A DNA stretch of 64,000 bases from CAYSWS01 sp964434935 (GTDB lineage: Bacteria > Patescibacteriota > WWE3 > UBA101185 > UBA10185): assembly GCA_964434935.1 (NCBI GenBank), contig CAYSWS010000001.1, positions 21,455 to 85,454 on the forward strand. The letters are read 5' to 3'. Positions 9,680 to 18,875 of the stretch are shown here, piece after piece. The stretch's first letter is position 1. Each line of letters begins with the position of its first letter. The notes under the pieces were generated by a model, which saw only the letters and a list, made by a program, of their open reading frames with translations, had not been told where the DNA came from and searched no databases. A program made the translations under genes and the position numbers.

Positions 9680-12202
9680 CTAGAAGGCTGCCAGATAGGT
9701 AAGTACGATGTCTCCCACGCGGGCGTAATTGCCGCTTTGGGAACCCATTCTTAGATAAATGACAGCTGTTTCCCCGGCAGTGTTCCAGAGATCTAGGTCA
9801 GCGCTGTTGAAACTGATAGTGGACCAGGAAGTGCTGGCATTGGACGTACTGGATGCATCCACGGTGCCGTTACCTTCAAGATATATTCTGGCATCCACGC
9901 TGCTGTTGGTAGAGGTGGCGTTCTCAGTCATATAACTGATGACCACTGAGTTTGAGGTGGACCAAGCAGAGAAATCCTGAGGCAGCTTGACTCTTACAGC
10001 CACGGTGTAGAAATGCTGGGTGGAAGCACCTCTTTCCCAGGAATAATAAGTTCTGATACTGGATGCTGGTGTTGTGTCCCCGTCTGCCACCATTGCACCT
10101 GTGATGTTAGTATCTGTGCCTGCACCATAAAATGCGGTTAGTGTGGCGCCGGGATATTCTGGTGAGAGAGTGATGATCTTGGTGGGCCTGGCTGTGCCGG
10201 TATAGCTGGGTCCGGAATCGGCATCAAAAGTGAATGAGTTGGAACCGTCTGACATACCAAAAGACGAGTTTGTTGCGTTGAAAGTGAAGGAGTCAGTGCC
10301 GTCCGAAACTGTGAATGTCTCACCGGTATTAATGGTCACCGTAGGAGTGGAGGCGGTCCAGGTCCAGTCGTCGGAGGAGGCAATGGTGCTAACACCGGCT
10401 ACGGCACCTGCTGAGGAAATAGACCAAGCAGAACCGCTGGCTAGGGAGAGAGAGGTGGCGGGCTGTGTGTTACCCAGCGAAATGGCTGAAGTGCCTTCAT
10501 CCAGGAATAACCAATTGTTTGTGCCATCCCAGATCCTGAAATCTCCTGTATCTGAGCCCTCGCCGATCTTGACATCAAAATTTGCCGAAGTGGCATCAAA
10601 AGTAAGAGCACCCTCTCCGCTGGTGATACTAATGCTGTTACCTTCCACATAAGCGTCTTGCAAGGCGCTGGCTCCGGCTAGGTCTATCCAGCCCGATGAG
10701 CTGTTATACCACATGGTAGAGCCATCGGCGTAAACATCACCTTCATTTGGTGTTGATGGCGTGGTGCCGGTCCTGATCCTTAGGGAAGCGCGTCCGGAGG
10801 TTGAAGCCGGAAGGTCCAGATAAGCGGTGGGGGCGGAAGTATCAACACCTATGGCCCCGGTACTGGCATCGGCAAAAAATATAGCTTCCAGAGAGGGTCC
10901 GCTACCATCGATCCTGAAATCAGAGTCATTGTTTTGACCGTTGGCCACAATAATGCCATCGGAACCAATGAACATATCAGCGCTGGCTTGGTCGGTGCCG
11001 CCAATGATGAGGTCATTTCCCACCACCAGATCATTATTTACGGTCAGATCTTCGTCTATTTGCACGGCTCCGGAGTCAACCCAGAGGGCAAAGTTATTGT
11101 CAGCTTCCGTAGCGGCGGCGGCTATGTACAAAGTGGCGGCGTTGGTAAGAGTGCCGGTCTCGGTGATTACGGGCTCGTTAAGATATAAAGAGGCCGCCAA
11201 TGTAGTGGTGCCCGCAGCGATAGTCATGCTCTCCGGTTCGATGCGGACACCATACACATTGTTTCCAGATGCTCCGGTCACGCTGCCCGCGATTAGTACT
11301 TGCTGCCCTATGTTCGAATAGGAGGAATCGTAATCTACGATAAGACCAGAATTTGGGTCCAGCGCAGATCCGTTTCCCAGGGAAGCGTAACCTTCCACAT
11401 CTAAATTTTGTACACTACGTATGCTGCCATTAATATCTAATTCAACTTGAGGATCGGTATTATTTATACCTACATAACCTGAGGATTTTTGCACGAAAAG
11501 ATCATTGGTGTTGATGGAGAGGTCACCGGAAATGGTGAACTCGGTACTGGCACCGTCAAACACCAGGCCGGTGTCGGAGATTATGAGGTCGCCGTTGACG
11601 TCCAGGGTGCCGTCCATGGATAACTGGTACCCGGCATCGAAAGTGTCATCTGTATCAGATCTAAGTAGTGATGCAGAGTCAACCCCGTCAACCGTATCTG
11701 CGGAATCTGAGGTAGCCGAGTGGAAAGAGTAGGGGACTGAGGTCATTTCACGTCTGGGGTTAAAAGTTTCACCTTCGGCAAAATCTCCGTTGCCGCTGGG
11801 GTCAAATTCGACTTCCAAATAAAGATCTCCCGAAGAAAAGTCTGGACCACCGTTTTGGTTGCAAGAGGAGAAAGTACCCCCGCAATCCAGGACCAGGTTA
11901 AATATGCTGTCGTTGTCGTAAAGCTCCACATCTGATTTTGTTTCCTGCCAGACAAGTGTGCCGCCGGATACCGCGGTATATAAGCTTATTCTAAAATCAC
12001 AGGTATCGGCTCCGCCCGTGCTTACACAAGAAGCATCGCTGGTGGAGACGTTGGTTCCGTCATCGTTGACTAATTTTCCTTGGTAGGTAAAAGATTCATT
12101 AATACTGGCAATTACACCGTGTGGTAACAGTGTACTCAGAAGTAGCAATATTGTTGTTGTTACAACGTATTTGTGTGTTATCCTCGACTGTTTTCTTGTC
12201 AT
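9680..12202 (-). CDS. Secreted Asp/Ser/Thr-rich fibre-like protein
   Basis: From MTRKQ the product is 840 aa with a signal sequence (about 10-32). An N-terminal domain of about 150 residues begins FTYQGKLVNDDGTN and has four Cys residues near LDCGGTFSSC. Long stretches of short beta-solenoid-like repeats follow (DGTLDVNGDLIISDTG; LTVNNDLVVGNDLIIGG), then a C-terminal beta domain ending in GDIVLTYLAAF. The architecture resembles the fibre or stalk proteins encoded by many Patescibacteria, with phage-tail-fibre-like repeats. A longer reading frame reaches 12331, but its first 43 residues look non-coding, so I start at 12202. Attachment is the likely role, inferred from architecture only. Confidence 0.7.
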   Translation of the reverse strand: MTRKQSRITHKYVVTTTILLLLSTLLPHGVIASINESFTYQGKLVNDDGTNVSTSDASCVSTGGADTCDFRISLYTAVSGGTLVWQETKSDVELYDNDSIFNLVLDCGGTFSSCNQNGGPDFSSGDLYLEVEFDPSGNGDFAEGETFNPRREMTSVPYSFHSATSDSADTVDGVDSASLLRSDTDDTFDAGYQLSMDGTLDVNGDLIISDTGLVFDGASTEFTISGDLSINTNDLFVQKSSGYVGINNTDPQVELDINGSIRSVQNLDVEGYASLGNGSALDPNSGLIVDYDSSYSNIGQQVLIAGSVTGASGNNVYGVRIEPESMTIAAGTTTLAASLYLNEPVITETGTLTNAATLYIAAAATEADNNFALWVDSGAVQIDEDLTVNNDLVVGNDLIIGGTDQASADMFIGSDGIIVANGQNNDSDFRIDGSGPSLEAIFFADASTGAIGVDTSAPTAYLDLPASTSGRASLRIRTGTTPSTPNEGDVYADGSTMWYNSSSGWIDLAGASALQDAYVEGNSISITSGEGALTFDATSANFDVKIGEGSDTGDFRIWDGTNNWLFLDEGTSAISLGNTQPATSLSLASGSAWSISSAGAVAGVSTIASSDDWTWTASTPTVTINTGETFTVSDGTDSFTFNATNSSFGMSDGSNSFTFDADSGPSYTGTARPTKIITLSPEYPGATLTAFYGAGTDTNITGAMVADGDTTPASSIRTYYSWERGASTQHFYTVAVRVKLPQDFSAWSTSNSVVISYMTENATSTNSSVDARIYLEGNGTVDASSTSNASTSWSTISFNSADLDLWNTAGETAVIYLRMGSQSGNYARVGDIVLTYLAAF

Positions 12203-12351
12203 TTGGGCAGCCTTGAGTCGTTTTACTACTATAATAGTATCAAATTGGGCAGTTTTTGCAAGACTTTTTGCACATGTGGTATAGAAAGAAATACCACCAT
12301 AATGAGTACAATATATACACATGCATATCAAAAAAGATAAGAAAAAAGGAA

Positions 12352-13884
12352 TTAGTGGATACGTCCGGGTTTAAAAATATTGGAAATGAGAATTTTTGTA
12401 ATATGTGCCGACAATAGCATGAAATTGATGAAAAGCCAGACTGAAATGAAAGTAGATACAAAGATACCACCCCAAACGTAAATATCATAATCATAAGTTA
12501 TGTTGACATCACGGGAAAAGATGGCATATTTCTCTGTACTATACAGAATTTCTTTAGTACCTATCTCAGGTTTACTTATTTTTATAAGGTAGTTTCCCGG
12601 ATGAAGCGCTATTAGGTACTCTCCGTTAGCATCCGTATATTGAGGATTGGCAATATCGAAGATATCAGACTGGTAAAGCTGCATCTCACCAAAGGTTTCA
12701 TTGTATACAAAAACTTCTATTTTGGCTCCTTCTTCAGGTTTGTTTTCAAAAAGGTCAAAATTAGCGTAGACATCACTGAACGTTCCTTCTATCTTACTGA
12801 CGATTTTACCCTTTTGCTTTAACTCCACAAATCTGGTCATGCGTATGACCTGACCTGACTCCAAGTTAAGAATGAGCTCAATGGTATAGATACCGGGTTT
12901 TTCGGGAGAGAGAAGTTTCAACTTAATGTATTCTTTTTCCGTATCAAACACCTGGTCGTTGAACCTAACGCTAATTCTTTTGGCTTCTACGGGCTTTACA
13001 GCCTCTATGGTCAGACCCATGCCTTGATACATGTCAATCTTGCTGTTTTCCAGGGTTTTGTAAAGGTCATTGAACTCACTACCAAAATAGATGGTCCATG
13101 TGAACTGAAAGTCATCACCCTGTTTGTTGGGGTCTGAACCGTTGTTTATTTCATCGAAATCAGACATGCCGCTTTCGTCGCTATCCCAGTAGGTAGGGTT
13201 GGTGCCATACGTGAAGATCTCCTCTGCATCGGTCAAGCCGTCAAAATCAGAATCCCTGTTGTTGGGGTCAATAAAGTATCTAAATATCTCATCATAGTCG
13301 GAAATACCATCAAGGTCAGAGTCAGGTTCTAGGGGATTGGTTAGGAATTTATAGACCTCATCGTTATCGTTAACACCGTCTTCATCCGTGTCTATGCTGT
13401 GCTTGTCAGTACCCAGCTCATCTTCCAGATCGTTGCTTAAGCCGTCACCGTCGCTGTCGCCTCGGGGATCTTTAGGGGTTGGCAGGACATCGTGGTTATA
13501 ACAGTTATCTCCATCGCGGTCATCGCTTGGATCTAAAGGATTGTTGCATTGTCCAAGCTCTTCTTTGTCCCAAACGCTGCCGCCATCGGTATCTCCCCTT
13601 AGAGGGTTTGTGAGGTGATGGAATTCGAGCAGATTACTTAAGCCATCTCCGTCAGGATCCAAGGCGGCGTCAGAAGGGTCCAGAGGGTCGAAGCCGTATA
13701 AAAGTTCCCACCAGTTGTACACACCGTCTCCATCCATGTCTACCGGTACAGCAGCATCAACTTGGGTCACTTGTTCGTAAACATTGGGTAGCTGAGCCTG
13801 TGTTGGTCTTAGCAATGATCCCAAGCACAAGAAAGAAAAAGCAAGAAGTAGTGACAATAATGTTCTTGGTAAAAACTTAGGCAT
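12352..13884 (-). CDS. Membrane-anchored thrombospondin type 3 repeat protein
   Basis: The 510-aa product has a signal peptide (about 1-30). About eight calcium-binding type TSP3 repeats follow (about 45-240), with the pattern DxDGDGxxDxxE and spacers such as TNPLxxDxD; motifs like DSDLDGISDYDE and DSDFDGLTDAEE are clear. A central Ig/beta region comes next (about 250-455), then one transmembrane helix near the C-terminus (about 466-490) with a basic tail. The repeats would form a rigid Ca-loaded rod projecting from the membrane. The start is leaderless: TAAAAT seven bases before the ATG. Neighbouring genes on both sides encode surface proteins. Confidence 0.8.
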   Translation of the reverse strand: MPKFLPRTLLSLLLAFSFLCLGSLLRPTQAQLPNVYEQVTQVDAAVPVDMDGDGVYNWWELLYGFDPLDPSDAALDPDGDGLSNLLEFHHLTNPLRGDTDGGSVWDKEELGQCNNPLDPSDDRDGDNCYNHDVLPTPKDPRGDSDGDGLSNDLEDELGTDKHSIDTDEDGVNDNDEVYKFLTNPLEPDSDLDGISDYDEIFRYFIDPNNRDSDFDGLTDAEEIFTYGTNPTYWDSDESGMSDFDEINNGSDPNKQGDDFQFTWTIYFGSEFNDLYKTLENSKIDMYQGMGLTIEAVKPVEAKRISVRFNDQVFDTEKEYIKLKLLSPEKPGIYTIELILNLESGQVIRMTRFVELKQKGKIVSKIEGTFSDVYANFDLFENKPEEGAKIEVFVYNETFGEMQLYQSDIFDIANPQYTDANGEYLIALHPGNYLIKISKPEIGTKEILYSTEKYAIFSRDVNITYDYDIYVWGGIFVSTFISVWLFINFMLLSAHITKILISNIFKPGRIH

Positions 13885-13951
13885 TGCCTATATTTTACCT
13901 TAAAAGGGAACATTACATTAAAAGAAAAGTGGACGAATAAACAGCCCTAAA

Positions 13952-14917
13952 TTAGGCGTTGGAGGAGATGGTGACCGTAACTACTTGGTCATAGCTACCG
14001 GCAATGGTAGTGCCGGTTATGCTGGCTTTGTAGTTGATATCAAAAACGCCATTTGAGATCTCAGTGGCTGTGTTGGCAATGTTGTCTCCGGCTTGAGGTA
14101 TCTCATCATCGCCGGAATCAAAAGGGGACTCTATGGTCATGCCTGTAACATTATCCACTGAAATGCCGTATTCTTCTGAACCGGTTGTAACCGTACCATC
14201 CGCTACAGGGTCTATGTCATTGCCAAAGCCGTCGTTAAGGTCAGCATCGGCAGTGATAGCCACCACAACTCCTGTACGGTTATTGGAATTGATCGTGTAT
14301 GTTTGATCCGCTTCATTGACACTAGCCGCGGATAGTGTTCCTAACTGTATGCTGGTAGTGTCCACACCAATGTTCACAAATAAAGGTACTTGTGTGGTGA
14401 CCAGAGTAGTGTTGTCGTTGGTGATCAAAGCCACGCCAAAATCCAGAGGTTGGTCTGCGGAGTCATTGGTGTTGACGGCCAGAGATTCTTGAGCGTAGGT
14501 AGTTGTAGTATATGTAGTTAGGCCGTCGTCGAGAGTGACTGTGATGGACGCTCCTGCGGCCAAGGTGCCGTCAAGTAGGGTGAGAGTGATAGTATTATCC
14601 AGAGTGTTGTTGGTTCTGGTAACGACAGTAGAACCAGTAACGGTAGATGTCGTTCCATCCTGATCCACAACGGCGGTGCTGGGGAAGGTCAGGACTATAT
14701 CAGAGCTAGCATCTGCGGCTGTAGTGTTAGTAAAAACAACACTGGTAGTTCCGGGGGACCCGGATTGTGTCCAAGTGCCATCAGCCAGCTTAGCAGCCTT
14801 GGCGGCTTTGTTCCCAATAGAGACAGCCAACATAACTATATATACAAATGTGAAAAGGGGCGCTGACTGCTTGAGAATCTTATTTAATTCAGACCTGCTT
14901 TTTTTGGGGCAGAGCAT
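13952..14917 (-). CDS. Secreted beta-rich surface protein, paralog A
   Basis: The 321-aa product has a long basic N-terminus, a signal helix (about 20-42) and an extracellular part very rich in Thr, Asp, Ser and Val. It is a clear paralog of the product at 16085-17041: both have DGTWxQxGxPGTT, then TVDQDGTTSTVTGST (VVDQ in this copy), PLDFGVALITNDNTT, LGTLSxAS, a GSEEYGI segment, and they end AGSYDQVVTVTI. The C-terminal half also resembles the C-terminus of the 17193-18266 product. The DUF916-like gene between the two paralogs suggests a WxL-like surface complex, but no WxL motif itself is visible. Function is unproven. Confidence 0.65.
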   Translation of the reverse strand: MLCPKKSRSELNKILKQSAPLFTFVYIVMLAVSIGNKAAKAAKLADGTWTQSGSPGTTSVVFTNTTAADASSDIVLTFPSTAVVDQDGTTSTVTGSTVVTRTNNTLDNTITLTLLDGTLAAGASITVTLDDGLTTYTTTTYAQESLAVNTNDSADQPLDFGVALITNDNTTLVTTQVPLFVNIGVDTTSIQLGTLSAASVNEADQTYTINSNNRTGVVVAITADADLNDGFGNDIDPVADGTVTTGSEEYGISVDNVTGMTIESPFDSGDDEIPQAGDNIANTATEISNGVFDINYKASITGTTIAGSYDQVVTVTISSNA

Positions 14918-15019
14918 CTTAATTCATAAATTCTATTCCCTTTGCGATACGTTTGTCAACAACTATTAATTTCCTGTTCTTATAGGATATTGCAATAAAA
15001 AGGGTAATAATATTATACG

Positions 15020-16003
15020 TTATTCTTTTTTGAAGGACATGAAGACCCTCCAAAGAACAAAGATGCCTACCAGCGTTACCAAGGTGGCAACGGCTATGAA
15101 TTTAGCCGGTAGCAGCCAAAAGATGGCGGTAGTTTCCAGAGGCAAATTACTGGTACCATATCTAGCCTGAAGTTCAATGGTGAATTTACCTATAGGGGGT
15201 ATAAGAGAACCTTCTTTTTTATCCAAAGAGAATGTTTCCGAGATCTTTCTTTCAGGCGCTCCCGGAAGTACTGCCCCTTGGTTTTGGTTGTAGATTATAG
15301 CTTTTTCCTTTGCACCCTTTCCTCCCGAAACATTGAAAGCTCCAACAGGAATACCATGGACGCTGCCCTCGTTTTTCAGTAAAGTGGTAAATGTTATCTT
15401 TGGGTTCTCTTCAAAGTAAACACTTTTATCCGTAGCGGCGCTGGTGATGGTGATGTTCTCTTCAATGTCGCCGGGGACGTTGATAAGCATGAGGGAAGTG
15501 ATCTGTACCACCGAGCCAATGGCTGTTCCCTGGGCTTCAGGAGCCTGGGTCTGTACAAAGAAAGCGCCGTAGTGACCTCCGGCTTCAGCATCTTCAGGAA
15601 TATTGATAATAGCATCAACTTCCGCCACTACATTGTTAGGAATGTCCACTGAACTAACCGGCAAATCCACCCACTGGCTGAGAGCAAACTTTCTAGCTTC
15701 CTCGTCCAGTTGGCTGTTCTCAAAAAAATCAGGCGTTCCTTGTTCGTTGATGACCGTAAAATCACGCATGAAGATATAGAGCGTTTGCGCAGAACCAGAA
15801 TAATTACCAATTCTAAATGTTTGCGTAAACGATTCTCCGGGGTCAACGGTGATATTTATCTTGGCTGGTGACAATTCTATGTTCGAACTGCCGGCCTGTT
15901 GTCCGTGAACTTTGTTATGAGTAAAAAAGAGTAGGGGAGCAGCCACTACTATAAACAATATCCCAGTAAGTATTTTATTGTGTCTTAAGAAACTTTTTCG
16001 CAT
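15020..16003 (-). CDS. DUF916-like membrane protein with Ig-fold ectodomain
   Basis: The 327-aa product has a signal helix (about 10-33), a large ectodomain and a C-terminal transmembrane helix (about 298-319) followed by a basic KKE tail. The ectodomain starts IELSPAKINITVDPGES and contains FRIGNYSGSAQTLYI and AGGHYGAFFVQT, the pattern of DUF916 / pilus-chaperone-like Ig domains. DUF916 proteins in Firmicutes are encoded beside WxL surface proteins and help hold them at the wall. Here the gene lies between two paralogous secreted proteins, which fits the same arrangement. A short -10-like TACAAT/TAGTAC region precedes the ATG. Confidence 0.6.
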   Translation of the reverse strand: MRKSFLRHNKILTGILFIVVAAPLLFFTHNKVHGQQAGSSNIELSPAKINITVDPGESFTQTFRIGNYSGSAQTLYIFMRDFTVINEQGTPDFFENSQLDEEARKFALSQWVDLPVSSVDIPNNVVAEVDAIINIPEDAEAGGHYGAFFVQTQAPEAQGTAIGSVVQITSLMLINVPGDIEENITITSAATDKSVYFEENPKITFTTLLKNEGSVHGIPVGAFNVSGGKGAKEKAIIYNQNQGAVLPGAPERKISETFSLDKKEGSLIPPIGKFTIELQARYGTSNLPLETTAIFWLLPAKFIAVATLVTLVGIFVLWRVFMSFKKE

Positions 16004-16084
16004 ATAAATTGTACTAATCTATTTTTCCAAATAATTTAGCATAAGTCAATAATCAGGGCAGAATGTTGGCAGTGAATTTATGTT

Positions 16085-17041
16085 TTAAGCGTTCGTGGCG
16101 ATCGTAACCGTAACAACCTGATCATAGCTTCCGGCCACAGTGGTACCGGCGATGCTGGCTTTGTAAGTGACCACCATGGTAGCACCTGAGACCGAGCCTG
16201 CACTGGAAGCGATGTCATCAGCAGAAGATTGAGCTATGGGGTTATCACCTGAGATGTATGTGCCGTCTATGGTGAGCGATCCGGTAACGGCGATACCATA
16301 CTCTTCTGAACCGGCGTCAACTGTGCCGTCACCCACATCATCAATTGTGTTTCCAAGGCCGTCATCCAGATCCCCATCCGCTATTATCTGCAGAGTAACC
16401 CCTGTCTGATTATTGGAGTTCACCGTGTACGTCTGCGCCGCTGAAGATATGCTAGCTGTAGACAACGTACCCAGCTCAATGGAAGTATCGTCCACTGCCA
16501 TATTCACAAACAAAGGTACGGACGCCGTGACCGTAGTGGTATTGTCATTAGTGATCAAAGCCACACCAAAATCAAGAGGTGTATCAGTTGAATCCAAGGT
16601 GTTTATGGCTAAGGATTCTTGTGCATATGTCGAGGTGGTATAGGCAGTCAGGCCGTCAGCCAAAGTGATGGTGATGGAGGCACTAGCCGCCAGGGTACCA
16701 TCCAGTATGGTGAGAGTGATGGTGTTATCTACAGTGTTGTTGGTTCTAGTAATGGCTGTAGAACCCGTGACTGTTGAGGTAGTTCCATCCTGATCAACTG
16801 TAGCTGTGCTGGGGAAAGTGAGAATGATGTCTGAGCTTTCATCAGCCGCTGTGGTATTAGTAAAAGTAACGGTAGTAGTACCGGGAGCGCCGCCCTGAGA
16901 CCAGGTGCCGTCAGTCAGGTGGGCAGCCTTAGCTGCTTTGTTACCTATGAACACCGCCAATACCAAAATGTAAGTTATGGTAAAGACAGGCAGAATTTTT
17001 TTCATGGATCTTTTGAGGTTTGATTTGTTAAGGCAGGTCAT
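16085..17041 (-). CDS. Secreted beta-rich surface protein, paralog B
   Basis: The 318-aa paralog of the 13952-14917 product shares the same order of motifs along its full length: signal helix about 16-38, DGTWSQGGAPGTT, PLDFGVALITNDNTT, LGTLSTAS, GSEEYGIAV and a terminal AGSYDQVVTVTIATNA. Nucleotide similarity is also high, pointing to a duplication that now flanks the DUF916-like gene. A -10-like TACAAT lies nine bases before the ATG. It is divergent from the 17193 gene, which has a related C-terminal domain. A structural surface role is inferred. Confidence 0.65.
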   Translation of the reverse strand: MTCLNKSNLKRSMKKILPVFTITYILVLAVFIGNKAAKAAHLTDGTWSQGGAPGTTTVTFTNTTAADESSDIILTFPSTATVDQDGTTSTVTGSTAITRTNNTVDNTITLTILDGTLAASASITITLADGLTAYTTSTYAQESLAINTLDSTDTPLDFGVALITNDNTTTVTASVPLFVNMAVDDTSIELGTLSTASISSAAQTYTVNSNNQTGVTLQIIADGDLDDGLGNTIDDVGDGTVDAGSEEYGIAVTGSLTIDGTYISGDNPIAQSSADDIASSAGSVSGATMVVTYKASIAGTTVAGSYDQVVTVTIATNA

Positions 17042-17100
17042 ACTCTATTAATTGTAGAGAAGTTGATTTCACTTTGTCAAGTAAATATTTCATACAAATT

Positions 17101-17121
17101 CACACGATAGCGTGTTTTATT
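17101..17121. other. Short hairpin in divergent intergenic region
   Basis: ACACG (17102-17106) and CGTGT (17111-17115) form a small stem with an ATAG loop, followed by TTTATT on the plus strand. It lies between two divergent surface-protein genes, so it could sit in the leader of the minus gene or be an operator. The rest of 17042-17192 is AT-rich promoter sequence. Confidence 0.3.
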
Positions 17122-17192
17122 GTACTAACAACTGATTCGAACAGTGACAATTTGGGTTAAAAAAAATTAAATTTTTTGGTAGAATAATTTTT

Positions 17193-18266
17193 GTGCAAAA
17201 AGTCATGAGCTCTATACGGCCAATGTACATTACTATTATTTTTATTTTGACGATATGTGTTTTAAGGCCCAAGATCGCCGTATCCGAGAAAATTGCTCTA
17301 GCCGACGAGATAAAAAGCACTAACTTTACTATAGAAGGGGATAATCTTTCTGCGGGCTCAGGTACGGGCACCAGTGCTAATTACGGGATGTCCGGGGACG
17401 TCAATCCCTTTTCAGATCTTTCCGGCTCTTCAAGTTTCAAACAAAAGTTGGGCTATAATCCCAGACTTCAAGCCAACACTCCGCAACCTCCCACGTTAGA
17501 AAACTCTCAGGAGTACTATGATAGGTTGCTTATCAAGTTAGACAGCTCGAACAATCCCACGGATACACTGTTCGCAGTGGCCATTTCCCATGATGACTTT
17601 GTCACTTACGAGTATGTGCAAAGCGACGGTACTGTGGGGGCCGCTCTGGGAGTAGAGGATTATAGAAATTATGTTTCCTGGGGTGGCGGCAGCGGTTCTT
17701 TCATCCTGGGACTTCAGCAAAGCACAGCCTATAAAGTGAGAGCCAAAGCTCTCCACGGAGATTTTACAGAGACAGGGTACAGTAATGACTCAAACGAGGT
17801 GTCCACTACCGTACCATACGTTAGTATGTTTATATCAAAGCCTGGTTTAACACTAGGCACCTTGAATGCCAATAGTATATCGACAACAACCGCTACAGCC
17901 GTTACTGTCAACACAAACGCCTATACAGGTTATCAGGTTTACGTCAACGACTCGGGTAACGGTGTTTCAGGCGGTCTATATAATGGGTCGAGTAATTTGA
18001 TCGAATCCAACGACCAATCACTAGTGGCGGGTTTTGAAGGATACGGCGCGCAGGCTAGCTCAGGCTCAGCTACGGTAGATGCCAAATATGATGTCAGCGG
18101 TAATAATGTGGGAGGGCTGGCTGTCAATAACAACGGCCTATCCTACAATACAGTGGCTGCCATTGGTGAATCAACAAATGTCTTGTTCAAAGCCACCATG
18201 GCCCCAAGTACCATAGCTGGTACATACACGGATGTAGTTTACTTTACTGTTACACCCAATCTATAA
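17193..18266 (+). CDS. Secreted protein sharing the C-terminal domain of paralogs A and B
   Basis: The 357-aa product starts with GTG, placed seven bases after TAGAAT (leaderless). It has a signal helix (about 8-32), a region beginning STNFTIEGDNLSAGSG (about 40-95), a fibronectin-like central part (about 95-205), and a C-terminal domain (about 210-357) with LTLGTLNANSIS, a GFEGYG segment and AGTYTDVVYFTVTPNL. That last domain parallels LGTLSxAS...EEYGI...AGSYDQVVTVTI of the neighbouring paralogs. The shared domain suggests a common attachment or assembly signal. Enzyme motifs are absent. Confidence 0.65.
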   Translation: MQKVMSSIRPMYITIIFILTICVLRPKIAVSEKIALADEIKSTNFTIEGDNLSAGSGTGTSANYGMSGDVNPFSDLSGSSSFKQKLGYNPRLQANTPQPPTLENSQEYYDRLLIKLDSSNNPTDTLFAVAISHDDFVTYEYVQSDGTVGAALGVEDYRNYVSWGGGSGSFILGLQQSTAYKVRAKALHGDFTETGYSNDSNEVSTTVPYVSMFISKPGLTLGTLNANSISTTTATAVTVNTNAYTGYQVYVNDSGNGVSGGLYNGSSNLIESNDQSLVAGFEGYGAQASSGSATVDAKYDVSGNNVGGLAVNNNGLSYNTVAAIGESTNVLFKATMAPSTIAGTYTDVVYFTVTPNL

Positions 18267-18310
18267 AAAGAAAAAGCTTGGGATTCTCGTAGTGAGTAAG
18301 GACCCCAAGC
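18264..18310 (-). terminator. Terminator serving the minus-strand 106-aa gene
   Basis: GCTTGGG (18276-18282) pairs with CCCAAGC (18304-18310). Read on the minus strand, the stem is followed by a T-rich tract (the complement of 18264-18275), as expected for an intrinsic terminator of the gene at 18396-18716. It also lies just after the stop of the plus-strand gene and could act on both. The remaining bases up to 18395 show nothing else. Confidence 0.55.
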
Positions 18311-18395
18311 CGTTTGTGGATGCTATTCTTTATGGTTGTAAAACAACCGATTAGCACCCTTGGAGATGATTAGAAACATCATTAGAGAAAGAAAA

Positions 18396-18716
18396 CTAAT
18401 TAACAACGATGCTTCCATCTTGTTTTGCCCTTTCTTCCTGGTTTTCCCGCTCCCTTCTTAGCTGAACTTCTTCTCTTTTCAGGGGGCTCATGGCCCGAAT
18501 GGCAGCGCGTCGAGTAAAAGGCATCTTTCCTTCTTGGGTGGGGCGGTTGTGCCCGTCATTGTAATAATGTGCCACCACCTTTTTCCCGGTGACCCTTCCA
18601 CCTTTTTTTTCTTCCACGAAAGCCTCAATCTTGTAGCTGGGTTTAAACTTTCCGTTCTTTCTAGGTTTTCCCGCGCCAAATGGTACAACCCTAAATTTAA
18701 GATCTTGTGCTGCCAT
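18396..18716 (-). CDS. Small basic protein, function unknown
   Basis: The 106-aa product begins MAAQDLKFRV, after an AAAGGGAG Shine-Dalgarno site seven bases upstream. It is rich in Lys, Arg and Glu, with a central KPSYKIEAFVEEKKGGRVTG stretch and a very charged helical tail (about 75-106). There is no signal or membrane segment, so it is probably cytoplasmic, and the high charge could suit nucleic-acid binding. An upstream in-frame ATG would add 24 residues but has no ribosome site. I do not recognise the family. Confidence 0.55.
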   Translation of the reverse strand: MAAQDLKFRVVPFGAGKPRKNGKFKPSYKIEAFVEEKKGGRVTGKKVVAHYYNDGHNRPTQEGKMPFTRRAAIRAMSPLKREEVQLRRERENQEERAKQDGSIVVN

Positions 18717-18875
18717 GTTTTCTCCCTTTACTATTATGTTGATAATTTGTAGTTTAAGGATTTTATCAAAAAATAAACTCTGCTTCAAATAGTGGAAGAC
18801 TCATAGAATATTTAATCATAGGCCTATAACTATTTGATTTAAATTATATAGTTGGGGATATGTTAGAATTTTTCT

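Noticed and set aside
10230..10652. 140-aa plus-strand frame inside the 840-aa secreted protein
   Set aside because: It is antisense to a protein with clear signal peptide and repeats, and has no ribosome site or family pattern.
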